Positions 43,422-45,347 of a stretch of DNA of 45,347 nucleotides are shown here, in pieces. Source of the stretch: Oceanimonas sp052119705. Lineage in GTDB: Bacteria > Pseudomonadota > Gammaproteobacteria > Enterobacterales > Aeromonadaceae. The notes under the pieces are model-generated. The model saw only the letters and a program-made list of their open reading frames with translations. It ran no database searches and had not been told where the DNA came from. Made by a program: the position numbers and the translations under genes. Within the stretch, counting starts at the first letter, position 1, and the number at the start of each line of letters is the position of its first letter. The stretch is taken from contig NZ_JBGQOP010000026.1 in NCBI RefSeq assembly GCF_052119705.1, positions 1-45,347 on the forward strand. The letters run 5' to 3'.

Positions 43422-44777
43422 TCAGTCCGCGACTACACAGAGATTACGGTTCATTGCTTTAGCCTGATATAAGGCCTTGTCTGCACGGTTGATCAGATGC
43501 TCATAATCTGGGTGGCCATCGAAGGTCGCCACCCCACCGCTCATGGTCACAGACACGGTTTTTTCACCCGCCAACTGCAAGGGGTTGTTGATAAGTTTAA
43601 GACGGATAGTTTCGGCGATAGCCAGCGCCTGCTCCGCCGCCACTTCTACCAACACCACCAATAACTCTTCACCGCCGTAGCGAAACACGAAGTCACTGCT
43701 GCGCACCGAGCTGGCGATTAAATTCGCGACCTGTTGCAACACCAGATCTCCGCCTTCGTGACCGTGGTTATCGTTGATGGCCTTAAAATGGTCGATATCA
43801 AATAACACCACCGAAAACACGCCATTACAGCGCTTGGCCAGCTGCACCTCACGATTCATTACCGCCGGCAAGAAACGTCTATCCAGCAGTCGGGTCAGGG
43901 TGTCGCGGCCTTGCTCCAGCTCTATGTAGCGGTCAAACATGGTGGTCATAAAATAAATAATGGCTTTGACTTCTTGCTGCAACTTGGCCATTTTTTCGAT
44001 CAAGAGCTCGCTCTGGTAGCGCATGGTCGGCAGCAGCTCACCGTCGATATACAACAACACCTGCTCTATCTGTTTAATTTCTGCGGCGCCATCAAAGACA
44101 GTGATCGCCTGATGATGAAACCAAAGTCCAAATTCACTGCGACTTAAACCTTTTAACACCGACTCGCCACTGTGCAGGGCAAACATTAGCTCATGGCTCC
44201 AATCGAGCACAGCCGCGCGCTGGCGCTCGCGCTCCACCGCCAGATTCAAACTCAGGGTATGCAGGCGATAGGCCTCGGCGGCGCGGCTCTTGCGATCCGC
44301 ATTGGTCACATAGGCCAAGCTCATCAGCTCGATGGACACATCCATCACCTCTTGTACATACAAGGCGGCATGCAACCACTCGGCGGGCGTGTGCCAGATC
44401 TGGGTGATGTACTCCAACAGGCGCTGCTTGTGCAATCGTGCGCCGGCGGACACTAAATTGATGGGAAGATTGATCCTTGCATGCACCTTGCCTACTTCAA
44501 ATTGGCGTGCCACCGCATCTGGAATAGCCTCGGGCGTTTGCAGAGAAAATACCTGATCCAACCAGCGCACCATAGAAGCATGCAGCCGTTGATGCACCAC
44601 TTCGTGAGCCAGAAACTCCTGCGCTGCTGGTTGCTGCATCATCTGGCTGTAAAAATCTTCTGCCAGCTCATGAGCATGCGCCAATACCAGCTCGCGCACT
44701 CGAGCACGCATGCCTTCATCATAATTAGACAAAATAAGATGCCACTGGCGCTGGCCGTAATTGAGAGGGTCTATCAT
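43422..44777 (-). CDS. dosC: Globin-coupled diguanylate cyclase (DosC-like)
   Basis: The protein has about 451 aa (E. coli DosC/YddV 460). The N-terminal globin-sensor domain (about 1-150) has the haem proximal His99 in VGKVHARINLP, and AHAHELAEDFY corresponds to AHAHYLSIEFY of DosC. A middle helical region has FGLWFHHQA, and the C-terminal GGDEF domain has RYGGEELLVV (GGEEL at 368-372). It probably makes cyclic-di-GMP in response to O2. The start is uncertain: the ATG at 44777 matches the E. coli length, while the ATG at 44816 would add 13 residues and overlaps a TACAAT -10-like box. Confidence 0.85.
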   Translation of the reverse strand: MIDPLNYGQRQWHLILSNYDEGMRARVRELVLAHAHELAEDFYSQMMQQPAAQEFLAHEVVHQRLHASMVRWLDQVFSLQTPEAIPDAVARQFEVGKVHARINLPINLVSAGARLHKQRLLEYITQIWHTPAEWLHAALYVQEVMDVSIELMSLAYVTNADRKSRAAEAYRLHTLSLNLAVERERQRAAVLDWSHELMFALHSGESVLKGLSRSEFGLWFHHQAITVFDGAAEIKQIEQVLLYIDGELLPTMRYQSELLIEKMAKLQQEVKAIIYFMTTMFDRYIELEQGRDTLTRLLDRRFLPAVMNREVQLAKRCNGVFSVVLFDIDHFKAINDNHGHEGGDLVLQQVANLIASSVRSSDFVFRYGGEELLVVLVEVAAEQALAIAETIRLKLINNPLQLAGEKTVSVTMSGGVATFDGHPDYEHLINRADKALYQAKAMNRNLCVVAD

Positions 44778-44816
44778 AACGAGGCTACTATTAAGGCGAT
44801 AAAAATGAGGCCGCAT

Positions 44817-45016
44817 TGTAAAGAGTTTTGCATCGCCGATATATGTTTTTGCTTAGTTTTTAGTAATAGCGAGTATTCATTACTAGTTTTTTATCGCAAC
44901 TTAGGCCTATTTATTGAATGCTTTGCGTTTATTAGCCATTGTCTTACTCAACCTAATACACCTTACTAAACCTAACTAAGTAGATCGGTATAACAGATGT
45001 GGAAATGAAAAAAATA
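44817..45016. other. Non-coding upstream region of the cyclase gene
   Basis: This is about 200 nt of AT-rich sequence without a supportable gene. It should contain the cyclase promoter; TACAAT on the minus strand at about 44814-44819 is a candidate -10. The remaining bases up to the right edge hold the CCACGG element, a GAGTTAT tract and the IS end. Confidence 0.4.
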
Positions 45017-45019
45017 TTT

Positions 45020-45155
45020 TTTGCCACGGAAGAACACGGAACTCACGGACGCAGTTCACGTGCGACAAGCGCCAAAAAGCCTTTGATGGATAAGAGCTAC
45101 TTTCAGATCTGATCACTATTCTTCAGTGGATTCCGTGGATTCCGTGGCAAAAAGT
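45020..45155. repeat. CCACGGA-armed inverted-repeat element, second copy
   Basis: The left arm from 45020 reads TTGCCACGGAAGAACACGGA followed by ACTCACGGAC. The right arm, 45125-45149, reads AGTGGATTCCGTGGATTCCG then TGGCA, with AAAA following. The outer TTGCCACGG and CCGTGGCAA are perfect mirrors. The centre of about 75 nt differs from the copy at 24690-24845. Confidence 0.75.
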
Positions 45156-45196
45156 CTTTCGTTTTTAAAGAGCAAACTAACCAGAAAACTCCACAG

Positions 45197-45259
45197 AAGT
45201 TATGAGTTATGAGTTATGAGTTATGAGTTATGAGTTATGAGTTATGAGTTATTACTTAT
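45197..45259 (+). repeat. GAGTTAT heptamer tract next to the right IS
   Basis: Seven perfect GAGTTAT units (45204-45252) are flanked by one variant unit on each side (AAGTTAT, TACTTAT). It lies 12 nt before the IS terminal repeat and is not next to a visible gene end. Confidence 0.93.
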
Positions 45260-45271
45260 GAGCCTAACTAT

Positions 45272-45347
45272 TGGAATGGCCCGACTAAAGTAGACACCAG
45301 TTTAAGCAGCATTAAGTTGCTGCGCATATGCGTTGGGGGTTAATCCT
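45272..45347 (-). mobile_element. Right end of an IS3-family insertion sequence (partial, runs off the window)
   Basis: From 45272 the plus strand reads TGGAATGGCCC and, to 45297, ends GTAGACAC, mirroring the terminal repeat at 51-76. The 3' end of a transposase frame on the minus strand lies 30 nt inside. This end is therefore the one after orfB, and the element continues beyond the window in the same orientation as the copy at the left edge. Confidence 0.8.
45302..45347 (-). CDS. IS3-family transposase orfB, last fourteen codons (partial)
   Basis: The minus strand encodes GLTPNAYAQQLNAA and then TAA (45304-45302). The short tail GLTPNAYAQQL is characteristic of the C terminus of IS3-family integrase-core (DDE) transposases. 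It ends about 30 nt before the terminal repeat boundary, as usual. The rest of the gene is outside the window. Confidence 0.8.
   Translation of the reverse strand, partial: GLTPNAYAQQLNAA

Noticed and set aside
44481..44969. 162-codon plus-strand frame at the start of the cyclase gene
   Set aside because: Most of it is antisense to the conserved globin domain, and the rest lies in AT-rich non-coding sequence.

Overview
The window is chromosomal DNA of a gammaproteobacterium. Gene order and protein content (queA-tgt-yajC-secD-secF, yejK/yejL/yejM, perM/bepA, a CrbS/CrbR pair, HcaT, a DosC-like cyclase) point to the Aeromonadales, in my impression an Oceanisphaera, Oceanimonas or Zobellella relative. 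That placement is recall-based, not a search. It is mostly housekeeping genes with little accessory content. Both edges run into an IS3-family element in the same orientation (start of orfA at the left edge, last codons of the transposase at the right edge), so the window is probably one contig broken at repeated IS copies.

Layout. 1-76: left IS end. 224-6813 (minus): nlpI, then the Sec/queuosine operon queA-tgt-yajC-secD-secF. 7077-8163 (plus): a CBS-domain protein and acpH. 8314-9915 (minus): aceA. 10581-12909 (plus): OxyR-type site, ahpC, intergenic hairpin, ahpF. 13004-16245: yejK against divergent yejL and yejM (LPS homeostasis). 16436-18751: an NlpC/P60 lipoprotein, an Sfp-type phosphopantetheinyl transferase and a CnoX-like chaperedoxin. 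18839-24574: NSS transporter, PerM, a TusA-like protein, BepA, a TlpA-like lipoprotein, an ArsC/YfgD-like protein and a DUF2069 protein. 24876-28103 (minus): a four-gene ABC importer for basic amino acids. 28471-30718 (plus): LysO lysine exporter and asd. 31135-32895: ycaO. 32991-36700 (minus): DsbA-family protein, CbiM-like membrane protein, DUF3108 protein, MFS protein. 36825-40993: convergent crbR and crbS. 41109-44777: HcaT-like MFS, ChaN-like lipoprotein, globin-coupled diguanylate cyclase. 45272-45347: right IS end.

Themes. Envelope biogenesis dominates (SecDF-YajC, NlpI, NlpC/P60, YejM, BepA, thiol-disulfide proteins). Acetate use links aceA with CrbS/CrbR, and basic amino acid handling links the ABC importer, LysO and Asd. 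Peroxide defence is ahpCF behind an OxyR-like site.

The most unusual content lies between the genes. There is a large set of tandem heptamer repeats: GTRARRN, GAAGCTA, AGCNNTM, GAGTTAT, CTCAGCG, GTGAATA, and a 14-nt double unit. Nearly all of them start within about 10 nt of a stop codon or overlap it. They are often arranged as two converging arms that would form one hairpin. A second family has CCACGGAA arms. Because 7 is not a multiple of 3, the GTGAGGC tracts put a TGA in every forward frame, and QueA and AcpH actually terminate inside such tracts. I see no CRISPR array, tRNA, rRNA, prophage or defence island.
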